Source: JANWHF01 sp036276235 (GTDB lineage Bacteria; Planctomycetota; Phycisphaerae; Tepidisphaerales; Tepidisphaeraceae). From it: 20,210 nt of DNA. Within the stretch, counting starts at the first letter, position 1. Each line of letters begins with the position of its first letter. Shown here piece by piece: positions 7,685 through 14,345 of this stretch. The DNA is taken from positions 1-20,210 of the forward strand of contig DATBDZ010000331.1 in assembly GCA_036276235.1 (NCBI GenBank), read 5' to 3'. Both the position numbers and the translations under genes were made by a program. The notes beneath the pieces are model-generated. The model made no database searches. It was not told the origin of the DNA and saw nothing but the letters and a program-made list of their open reading frames with translations.

Positions 7685-10186
7685 TTAGCGAGCACCGCCA
7701 GTGCTTGCGAGCTGAGCGTCCAGCGATTGAGAAGCGCCGGCGTCGATCGTCAATCGCATCGTCTTTTCACCATACGCAACATCGACCGAAGCACCCTGGC
7801 CCGTATTGCGGATTGTTGCACCAGCGAGTTTTCCATCGCGCCACTGCAACTGGACTTCAAACCCGCCCCGTGCCCGCAGGCCGCTGACTTTGCCCTGTGC
7901 CCATGGTGGCGGAAGCGCCGGCAACAGCTCGATTCGCGCCGGCCGATCGGCGCGCGGCGCACTCGATTGCAGCAACATCTCGGCGATGCCCGCGGTGCCG
8001 CCGAAGTTACCGTCGATTTGGAACGGCGGGTGCGCGTCAAACAGATTGTTATAAACGCCTGATCGATCGCGCGAGTTGGCGGCGGGCTTCGCGGGAGCCA
8101 GAAGGTTTTGCAGAATCTTGTACGCATGCGGGCCATCATGCAGCCGCGCCCACAGATTCAGGCGCCAGCCCAGACCCCAGCCGGTGGCATCGTCGCCGCG
8201 AAGCTCCAGCGATTTTTTTACGGCGGCGGTCATTTCCTTATCGCGCGAGTATGAAATGTCTTCGCCCGGGAACAATCCGTATAAGTGCGAAACGTGGCGA
8301 TGGTGCCGCTCGGGCGCTTGCAGGTCCCAGTCTTCCAGCCATTCCTGAAGCTGGCCGGCCGAGCCGACCTGATTGGGCGCCAGCCGCGATCGCGCCGCCG
8401 CCAGTTGCTTGCACAAGTCCTCGTCCACTCCAAGCGTCTGTGCCGCCTCGATGTAATGGGCAAACAGATCGCGAAGAATCTGCATGTCCATCGTCGGCCC
8501 GGCGGTAATCGCCACGCCGCGATGGTGAGCGTTCTCGGGAGACAGACTTGGATTGGTCACGAGCCATTTGTGCGTCGGCTCTTCGACCAGCGTATCCAGG
8601 AAAAACTCGACGGCCCCCTTCATGGCTGGATACAGCCGGCGCAGAAACGCCGCATCGCGCGTGAATTCATAGTGATCGTAAAGCGTGTTGCAAAGCCAAG
8701 CGCCGCCGCTCGGCCACATGCCGTACTGCGGCCCGTCGATCGGCGCGGCGGCGCGCCACAGATCGGTATTGTGATGCGCCACCCATCCCCGCGCGTTGTA
8801 CATCGTCTTGGCTGTCTTCGCCCCGCTGATCTGCAAATCTTCCACCAGCGCCATGAGCGGCTCGACGGATTCGCCGAGGTTGGTGTTGTTGACGGGCCAG
8901 TAATTCATCTCCGTATTGATGTTGATTGTGTACTTGCTCCCCCACGGCGGCTGCGTGAGATCATTCCACAGCCCCTCAAGGTTGGCCGGCTGCCCGCCCG
9001 GTCGCGAGGAACAGATCAGCAGATACCGCCCATACTGGAAATAGAGAGATGCCAGCGCGGGATCGCCGCTCTTGGCGAAATCGACGATGCGTTGATCGGT
9101 CGGCAGCGCCTCCTGCTCACTTTTGCCCAGATCCAGAGAAACGCGATCGAAGATTTTCCCGTAATCGGCAAGCTGCTCCTTGCGCAGCGCGTCGTAGCCT
9201 TTCGACATCGCTTTACTGATGATCGCGCCGGCCAGGGCATCAGGGTCACCCGAGACATCGTGGAAATTTTTATAGCTGGTGGCGGAGGCAATCAGCAGCG
9301 TCGCGCTATCCGCGCCTTCAAGAGAATATTCGACAGGGCTTGGCGTAGAGCCGCGCGTGACGGTCGTCGGGCGCGTCGATGACTTGAGCGTGCCGCCGAC
9401 ATGGAGAATTTTGATGCGCGATTGGAACTTGAGCGCGCCCGCGATTCCCGAAGAGGGGCGATTGGCTCCGCTCAGCACCAGCGTGTCATCAGCGGCGGCG
9501 CGATCGGCATCGGTCAGCGTCTGATCCGTGCGCATCGAAAGCTTGAAGGATATCTGTCCCGGCTTGCTGGCCGTCAGATGCAGGACCAGGACGTTGTCAG
9601 GAGCGCTGCCGAAAAGCTCCCGCGTGAAGGTGACGCCCTCTGAGGTGAACTGAACACCCGCCGTGGCGGTACGCAGATTCAGCTCGCGCCGATAATCCTC
9701 GGCATTCGCAATCGGCGGAAACGACAGGAGCACATCGCCGATCGGCTGATACGGAAGCTGTCCGAGCGGCTTGGCCATCATCTTCTGCGAGATGAGGCGC
9801 TGCGCCTCGGCGTATTTCCCATCCCAGATGAGCTGACGGACTTCCGGCAGCGCCGCCAGGGCTTCGGGGTTGTCCGGCGTGTAAGGACCGCCGGCCCAAA
9901 GCGTGTCTTCATTGAGGCAAAGGATTTCCGAATCGATCCCGCCAAACATCATCGCGCCTTGCCTGCCGTTGCCCACGGGCAGCGCGCTCGTCCAGACAGC
10001 CGCCGGCTGGCGATACCAGAGCGAGAGCGGCTCAGATGGCGCCTTGGCCTCGCCGGCAAGTTTGCCAGTGAATGCCGGCGCGGTCGTCGGCGCATTGGTG
10101 GCGGCTTGGGCCGACTGGGTCCCAAGCATTGGTACAACAGCAACAGCGGCCAGCAAAAACCATCTGGCCATTAAACAACGGGACAT
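7685..10186 (-). CDS. Secreted GH95 alpha-L-fucosidase / alpha-L-galactosidase
   Basis: Inverting exo-glycosidase that removes terminal L-fucose or L-galactose from plant or algal polysaccharides. It has 833 residues. A signal peptide (about 1-28) is followed by an APTTAPA linker. The N-terminal beta-rich domain starts at LWYRQPAAVWTSALPVGNGRQG (about 56-77), a hallmark of the family. The (alpha/alpha)6 domain holds the catalytic set known from the bifidobacterial enzyme: N422 and N424 in NINTEMNYW, acid E551 in NPSLSPENAH, and D725 in IDGNFGG. HRHVSHLYGLFPG (629-641) is also conserved. The start has GAGGA 5 nt upstream. It is the first gene of the carbohydrate unit, 104 bp before the esterase. 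Fucosidase and galactosidase activity differ by a few sugar-pocket residues that cannot be judged here. Confidence 0.93.
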   Translation of the reverse strand: MSRCLMARWFLLAAVAVVPMLGTQSAQAATNAPTTAPAFTGKLAGEAKAPSEPLSLWYRQPAAVWTSALPVGNGRQGAMMFGGIDSEILCLNEDTLWAGGPYTPDNPEALAALPEVRQLIWDGKYAEAQRLISQKMMAKPLGQLPYQPIGDVLLSFPPIANAEDYRRELNLRTATAGVQFTSEGVTFTRELFGSAPDNVLVLHLTASKPGQISFKLSMRTDQTLTDADRAAADDTLVLSGANRPSSGIAGALKFQSRIKILHVGGTLKSSTRPTTVTRGSTPSPVEYSLEGADSATLLIASATSYKNFHDVSGDPDALAGAIISKAMSKGYDALRKEQLADYGKIFDRVSLDLGKSEQEALPTDQRIVDFAKSGDPALASLYFQYGRYLLICSSRPGGQPANLEGLWNDLTQPPWGSKYTININTEMNYWPVNNTNLGESVEPLMALVEDLQISGAKTAKTMYNARGWVAHHNTDLWRAAAPIDGPQYGMWPSGGAWLCNTLYDHYEFTRDAAFLRRLYPAMKGAVEFFLDTLVEEPTHKWLVTNPSLSPENAHHRGVAITAGPTMDMQILRDLFAHYIEAAQTLGVDEDLCKQLAAARSRLAPNQVGSAGQLQEWLEDWDLQAPERHHRHVSHLYGLFPGEDISYSRDKEMTAAVKKSLELRGDDATGWGLGWRLNLWARLHDGPHAYKILQNLLAPAKPAANSRDRSGVYNNLFDAHPPFQIDGNFGGTAGIAEMLLQSSAPRADRPARIELLPALPPPWAQGKVSGLRARGGFEVQLQWRDGKLAGATIRNTGQGASVDVAYGEKTMRLTIDAGASQSLDAQLASTGGAR

Positions 10187-10230
10187 GACATTCCTCGCTA
10201 TCAGAGTGTGTTTATTTCTATTCTATTCGG

Positions 10231-10440
10231 GTACCACAGGTGCCACAGGTCGCGGTACTCCGAGACCTGTGCCGTCTGCCGGGACTGAAATCGCTAGCCT
10301 GCTCCGAAAAACGCGGCGGGCAGTGCCCGCCCTACGCCGCATTTGCCCGTAGGGCGGGCACTGCCCGCCGTCATCGTGCATTTGCGTGCGTGGCGCAGCC
10401 GAGTGACGACTGACAGTGCCGCGACCTGTAGCACCATTCG
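10231..10440. repeat. Composite nested inverted repeat between GH95 and the CE1-like esterase
   Basis: The outer arms are 10239-10257 and 10417-10435, which pair at 17 of 19 positions. Inside them is a perfect 23-bp inverted repeat, 10314-10336 against 10348-10370, with an 11-nt spacer. Each inner arm is itself a GGCGGGCA/TGCCCGCC-type palindrome, so cruciform or alternative folds are possible. The left part is repeated in inverted orientation at 1-22 and the inner arm directly at 46-68, about 10 kb away. The rest of the gene-free stretch (10187-10230 and 10441-10544) shows nothing beyond an A/T-rich GH95 leader containing TAGAAT, a weak -10 candidate without a clear -35. Confidence 0.85.
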
Positions 10441-10544
10441 GCGCTCACATTCGAGAAAGCGGACAAGACTTTTCTGACTCTCAAACAAGCACGCTACAAC
10501 TTCTAAAAATGAGTTGACAACCGGCGCTCAAATGATCCACCGGC

Positions 10545-11489
10545 TTATTGAAACACCTTCTGCAGGAAATAATACAGATTGTTCCGCCATTCGGTGGGGT
10601 CGTGGGCGTTGGAATCGACGTTCCACACGTGCGGCACATCATGTTCCTTCAGATATGCGTGAATGCCCTGGCTGATTCCGATCAGGCCGTCTTTGTTGCC
10701 GACCGAGAGCCATAGCAGCTTGAGTTGGCGTTTGGCCTGGTCAGGGTCGGGGACCAACTGGGCCGCGCTCTTGGTGTTGGGAGCGGAGGAGAAGCCGCCG
10801 ATCCATGCGAACTTGTCCAGATGCCCCAGGCCGAAGTTGAGCGATTGTCCGCCGCCCATGGAAAGGCCGGCGACGGCGCGGTGCTCGCGATCGGTCATCG
10901 CCGAATAACGCGACTCGATGGCGGGAATCACATCCTGCAAAAGATCCTGCTCAAACGCCGCGAACGCCGGCGCATGGGCATAGGCATTATCCTTGGGATG
11001 ATCGTCAGCCTCCGCGCGGCCATTGGGGAGCACGATGATCATCGGCACCGTTTTGCCGTCGGCCAGCAGATTGTCCATCAGCACATCGGGCGTCGCGTAG
11101 CGCTCCCACTCCGTTTCATCGCCGCCGATCCCGTGCAGCAGGTAGAGCACAGGATACTTCTTGTCCTTCGAGTATCCCGGCGGCGTATACACCTGCATCT
11201 TCCGTTTCGTGCCAACGCTCTTGGAGTCGTACTCGATCATCTCAAGATGGCCATGCGGAATGCCGTCGCGCTTGGCATTAAAGCCGGCCGGCGGATCGGG
11301 AAAGATTTGCTTGTCATCAGGCCCGAGCACAATGCCTCGACCTCCGCGCCCGCCGCGCCCCGGTTGGGCGTTCGCGCCCCTGGCGGGCTGAGTCTGCGGT
11401 CCGCCCGCCGGGCGAGTGGCTTGTGCGAACGTGAACGGACCGGCCAGCGCAACGATGGAAAGAAAGCTAAGCGCAAGGTTTGGTTTCAT
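10545..11489 (-). CDS. Secreted CE1 / esterase-D-like esterase (feruloyl-esterase-like)
   Basis: Predicted exported carboxylic-ester hydrolase of the esterase D superfamily, which includes CE1 feruloyl and acetyl xylan esterases. It has 314 residues from the ATG at 11489, with a signal peptide (about 1-23) and a Pro/Gln/Arg/Gly-rich linker ending GRGGRGGRG (about 26-52). The alpha/beta hydrolase body runs from about 76 to 314. VLYLLHGIGG (114-123) forms the oxyanion region. The candidate triad is S210 in AGLSMGGGQS, D267 in GNKDGL, and H296 in SNAHDPTEW. The frame is open up to 11627, but that extension runs into the inverted repeat at 11593-11649 and lacks secretion features, so the ATG before KPNLALSFL is preferred. 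No ribosome site is evident. The substrate is uncertain; it may remove feruloyl esters from arabinoxylan. Confidence 0.84.
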   Translation of the reverse strand: MKPNLALSFLSIVALAGPFTFAQATRPAGGPQTQPARGANAQPGRGGRGGRGIVLGPDDKQIFPDPPAGFNAKRDGIPHGHLEMIEYDSKSVGTKRKMQVYTPPGYSKDKKYPVLYLLHGIGGDETEWERYATPDVLMDNLLADGKTVPMIIVLPNGRAEADDHPKDNAYAHAPAFAAFEQDLLQDVIPAIESRYSAMTDREHRAVAGLSMGGGQSLNFGLGHLDKFAWIGGFSSAPNTKSAAQLVPDPDQAKRQLKLLWLSVGNKDGLIGISQGIHAYLKEHDVPHVWNVDSNAHDPTEWRNNLYYFLQKVFQ

Positions 11490-11509
11490 GAGCGGAAAGC
11501 ATACCGCTC
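11490..11509. other. Short hairpin abutting the CE1-like esterase start codon
   Basis: GAGCGG, 8 nt, CCGCTC: a 6-bp stem whose edge touches the ATG at 11489. It occupies the place where a ribosome site would be, and none is seen. It could mask initiation or be chance in a GC-rich genome. Confidence 0.35.
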
Positions 11510-11582
11510 TGGTGATTAACTTAAATGACGAAATTTGCCCAAAGATGCGGATTGTTGACCGCTGATTACCGACGTGGACCCG

Positions 11583-11649
11583 TGTCATGCTGAGGTACTC
11601 CGAAGCATCTGGCCGATTCGCGCGCACGGCCAGATGCTTCGGAGTACCT
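11583..11649. repeat. Family A inverted repeat (22-bp perfect arms)
   Basis: The arms 11593-11614 and 11628-11649 are perfectly complementary over 22 bp with a 13-nt spacer. The left flank and arm start (11583-11600) match the family A element at 19996-20013 for 18 bases. The two copies then diverge, yet both remain self-complementary. The expected outer right end CTCAGCATGAC is not adjacent here but occurs at 11811-11821, so later elements may have landed inside the copy. Confidence 0.85.
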
Positions 11650-11678
11650 GCACTGAAAATGGTGACGGTTGTCTACGA

Positions 11679-11773
11679 ACGCCCCGGGCATGCTATCGCA
11701 AGCCCATGCCACCCGGTTTGAGTGCAAGCGCAATATCGGGTGGCATGGGCTCGCGACAGCGTGCCCGTGGCGT
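11679..11773. repeat. Family C inverted repeat
   Basis: The arms 11679-11715 and 11737-11773 (37 nt each) pair with about 4 mismatches around a 21-nt spacer. The inner 14 bp, 11702-11715 against 11737-11750, are perfect. The left arm recurs at 20173-20208 near the window end. A smaller hairpin, GTGCC-GAA-GGCAC, follows at 11791-11803. Confidence 0.82.
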
Positions 11774-11845
11774 TTTCTTGCTTCGCGGGTGTGCCGAAGG
11801 CACGTGACCACTCAGCATGACGGAGCTTGAGCCGCGAATGTTGTA

Positions 11846-11898
11846 GGGTGGGCGTACTCGCGCACCATGAGCGACGTGGTGGGCGAGTACACCCACCC
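11846..11898. repeat. Family B inverted repeat
   Basis: The arms 11846-11867 and 11877-11898 match at 20 of 22 positions around a 9-nt spacer. The element begins with GTAGGGTGGG and has GTACTC in the arm, as does its relative at 20102-20155. It ends 28 bp before the stop codon of the small secreted protein. Together with families A and C it fills most of the gene-free stretch 11490-11926; no other feature was seen there. Confidence 0.8.
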
Positions 11899-11926
11899 CA
11901 CACGAAATCGCGGCATGCCACGACGG

Positions 11927-12544
11927 CTACTTCGCCGGCAGATATCGCATTTCGTCGGCCACCAGCGCACCGCCATTGGGGGCGCCGCCGAAGAGGATGT
12001 AGGCGATGTTGTCCGCCTTTACCGTCAGCTCGAATGAGGGGATGGGATCGGAAGGCGATTTGCGCTGCGGCACCGTGTCTGGAAGCGCGGCACGGTCAAG
12101 GAGCTTGCCGTCCTTGTCGTGGGCTTCGAGCCAGGCATGACAGCCGATGGTGCCCCAGAGGACGAGCGTGACTGAAGTCGCGCCGTCCTTGATCTGGGCT
12201 TTGACCGGGATCGCCTGCTCGTTGGCCATCGCGTTAAGAATGCCGTGGCGATCGGTCTTGAGATGCGGAAAGAACATAATCCGGCCCTGCGCTTTGCTGC
12301 GCTCTGGTGCGGATGCAAGAGTGAACGTGACGCCCGCCTCCGTCCACTCCGGCGCGGGCTTGCCGACAGTGGCGGTGGGAAACGTAAGAACGATCTCGCC
12401 GGCGGCGTTTTTTAGGGTCGTCGAATTTGCGGGAGCCGTGGTTGGAGAAGTTGTGGGTGCTGACGCCTGCGCTGCGGAAGGCTGGATCAGCACGGCGAGG
12501 ATCACCAAGCCGAAAACAGCAATTATTTGACATTCATTCTTCAT
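11927..12544 (-). CDS. Small secreted protein of unknown function
   Basis: I do not recognise the family. From the ATG at 12544 it has 205 residues; an ATG at 12565 in the same frame would add seven, and neither has a clear ribosome site. A signal peptide covers about 1-26 (hydrophobic IIAVFGLVILAVLI, then AAQA). An APTTSPTTAPA linker follows, like those in the neighbouring GH95 and CE7 proteins. The remainder (about 45-205) alternates short beta-strand-like segments, for example VTLVLWGTIGCHAWLEAHD and FELTVKADNIAYILFGG, and ends DEMRY. That pattern would fit a jelly-roll or carbohydrate-binding-type beta-sandwich, but this is inference. One cysteine is left after cleavage. Inverted repeats flank the gene on both sides, so it may be monocistronic. 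Confidence 0.7.
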   Translation of the reverse strand: MKNECQIIAVFGLVILAVLIQPSAAQASAPTTSPTTAPANSTTLKNAAGEIVLTFPTATVGKPAPEWTEAGVTFTLASAPERSKAQGRIMFFPHLKTDRHGILNAMANEQAIPVKAQIKDGATSVTLVLWGTIGCHAWLEAHDKDGKLLDRAALPDTVPQRKSPSDPIPSFELTVKADNIAYILFGGAPNGGALVADEMRYLPAK

Positions 12545-12607
12545 CGGATACACGCTCAGTGCCATGCTGCGTTATGAGCCATTGCCGCGCCCAAGGCGCT
12601 GCGTTTT

Positions 12608-12754
12608 CGTAGGGTGCGCTTTAGCGCACGCGGTCGATTTTCGTGCGATTTCCGCGTGTGTTAAAGCACGCCCTACGGATAACCGCCCGCCGGGAGTCGC
12701 GTTGCTCACCAATCCGAGGTTCCGCGTGTACTAAAGCACACCCTACGGATAACC
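12608..12754. repeat. GTAGGG-type element with one forward and two reverse arms
   Basis: The forward arm 12608-12633 pairs with 12652-12677 at 22 of 26 positions. The right arm is then repeated directly: 12651-12684 and 12721-12754 agree at 31 of 34 bases. The inner core GTGCGCTTTAGCGCAC is itself palindromic. The element lies between the small secreted gene and the DUF1552 stop codon, and no gene is seen in 12545-12776. Confidence 0.8.
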
Positions 12755-12776
12755 AACGGAAAACCGCGTCGCGCCA

Positions 12777-14117
12777 TTAAATCATATCCATCCCGCGCAT
12801 CGTCCCGGTTCCCGATGCGAACGAACTTTCCGGAATTCCCATCCGCTGAAGGATCGAGACGTACAGGTTGGGCAGCGGATAATTCCGCTCCTTGTCAAAC
12901 GCCAAATGCTGGCCATGGCGGAACCCGCCGCCGGCGAAGAGCGTTGGGAGATTCGTCGTTGAGTGCGCGTTGGCGTCGCCCAGGTTGGAGCCGTACAGAA
13001 TCATCGTGCGATCGAGCAGGTTTTGGTCGCCTTCGTGCGTGCCTTTGAGTCCTCCAAACAGCTCGGCCAGCAGCTTCATATGCCACTCGTCGATCACCTT
13101 GAGCTGCGCGAGCTTGTCGGCGGCCTTGCCGTGGTGCGAGAGGTTGTGGTAGCCGTCCGTGATTTTTTCCCCGTCGATCTGCATGACCGGCGTGCCCACG
13201 CTGTTGAGCATGAGCGTGACGGCTCGCGTCGAATCGGTTTCAAATGCCAGCCGCACCAGGTCGTACATGATCTTCACCTTCTCCATGTACTGCGCGGGGC
13301 TGGTCGGGTCGATCGGCGCGGGCACGCGCACGACCGGCCGCGGCTTACGCTCCCACCCTTGCGATTCCTGCAGCCGATGCTCCAGATCGCGCACGCTGGA
13401 CAGATATTGATCCATGCGGCTGCGATCGCGATTGCCCAGGTTTCGCTGCAAATCGCGCGTCTGATCGGCGACGGCATCGAGAATGCTCTTGCCGGTATCC
13501 AGCTCATGAATCCGCGCGTCGATTTCTTCGGGCGTGCCCTGAAGGAACAGCTGCTTAAAGACGCCGGACGCGCGCTCCTCGGGCGGAATCGCGACGGCGC
13601 TGCGCGTCCAGGAGAGGCCGCGGAAACCAACGTTGACGCCCAGCGTCAACGAAGGAAAACGCGTGAGATTGCCGATCCGCTCGGCGATCAGCTGATCGAG
13701 CGAAATGCTGTTGCGAAACGAGCTGCTCGCCGGATGCGGCGCGGCGGTCAGAAACGAAACATCCGAAGGATGGCCGCCATCCACATTGGGATGCGATACG
13801 CCGCTCATCACCGTGAAATCGTTGCGATACTCCTTGAGAAACTGCAAATACGGGGAGAGCGTGTAATCCTTCCCCGAATCCTTCGGAAAGAACGGCTCAT
13901 GCAAAAGGCCCAGGTTATTGCAGACGGCAAACATCCGCCGCGGCGCGCCGCCGGGAGCGGCCGAATCCAAAGCGGCGCGAGCGAACGGCGCCATCATGGA
14001 ATCCAAAAACGGCAGCGCCAACCCAACGCCCGCTGCCCGAAGAAAACGCCGGCGCGACAGGGCCTTGCGCCGGGAAACAAACGGGCCATAGGCCCGCGGG
14101 TGCGTGGTGGGATTCAT
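12777..14117 (-). CDS. DUF1552 family protein with twin-arginine signal
   Basis: Exported protein of the planctomycete/verrucomicrobial DUF1552 family; its biochemical role is not established. It has 446 residues from the ATG at 14117. That codon has GGAG 5 nt upstream, while an in-frame GTG at 14144 would add nine residues without a good site. The N-terminus carries a Tat-like motif, SRRRFLRAAG (21-30), and a hydrophobic core up to about residue 50. Family features include FAVCNNLGLLHEPFFP, GGHPSDVSFLTA, STTNLPTLFAGG and the C-terminal LPNLYVSILQRMGI. The gene follows the DUF1592 cytochrome gene, the usual pairing. Here 228 bp separate them, and the gap is occupied by a G-rich inverted repeat. 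By comparison with DUF1501-type sulfatase-like relatives it may act on a phosphoryl or sulfuryl group, but that is inference. Confidence 0.88.
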   Translation of the reverse strand: MNPTTHPRAYGPFVSRRKALSRRRFLRAAGVGLALPFLDSMMAPFARAALDSAAPGGAPRRMFAVCNNLGLLHEPFFPKDSGKDYTLSPYLQFLKEYRNDFTVMSGVSHPNVDGGHPSDVSFLTAAPHPASSSFRNSISLDQLIAERIGNLTRFPSLTLGVNVGFRGLSWTRSAVAIPPEERASGVFKQLFLQGTPEEIDARIHELDTGKSILDAVADQTRDLQRNLGNRDRSRMDQYLSSVRDLEHRLQESQGWERKPRPVVRVPAPIDPTSPAQYMEKVKIMYDLVRLAFETDSTRAVTLMLNSVGTPVMQIDGEKITDGYHNLSHHGKAADKLAQLKVIDEWHMKLLAELFGGLKGTHEGDQNLLDRTMILYGSNLGDANAHSTTNLPTLFAGGGFRHGQHLAFDKERNYPLPNLYVSILQRMGIPESSFASGTGTMRGMDMI

Positions 14118-14184
14118 GCTGTCTCCGTACTCATATGTGTGCACGATAATTAGGTGCGTAACAACTTCGGCGACGAGTCTTGTC

Positions 14185-14290
14185 CCCTCCTCCGGTACTC
14201 CGGGGGAGGGTTAGGGTGGGGGCTCTTCGCGCACGACGCTCATTCGACACAACCCCCACCCCTGCCCTCCCCCGGAGTACCGGAGGAGGG
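14185..14290. repeat. G-rich inverted repeat with a quadruplex motif in each arm
   Basis: The arms 14185-14222 and 14253-14290 (38 nt) pair at 35 positions around a 30-nt spacer. On the plus strand 14202-14222 reads G5-A-G3-TTA-G3-T-G5. On the minus strand 14273-14253 reads G5-A-G3-CA-G4-T-G5. Both fit the four-tract G-quadruplex pattern with loops of 1-3 nt. The element fills most of the gap between the DUF1592 and DUF1552 genes. Confidence 0.88.
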
Positions 14291-14345
14291 AGAAATACTA
14301 GCCGCCTGGAGTGTCATGGACGCTACTCATATAACACGACCACCG

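Noticed and set aside
10314..10370. Intrinsic terminator for the CE1-like esterase
   Set aside because: The stem is strong but no U-tract follows on the minus strand; the same is true of the other hairpins, so rho-independent termination is not claimed.
11490..11627. N-terminal extension of the CE1-like esterase to 11627
   Set aside because: The extension lies partly in the family A inverted repeat and gives a non-secretory N-terminus; the internal ATG at 11489 is followed by a proper signal peptide.
12963..14153. Long plus-strand frame antisense to the DUF1552 gene; also 15933-17135, 5122-6141 and 2419-3576
   Set aside because: These are GC-driven shadows opposite strongly recognisable genes, and their translations match no family and look Arg/Ala-biased.
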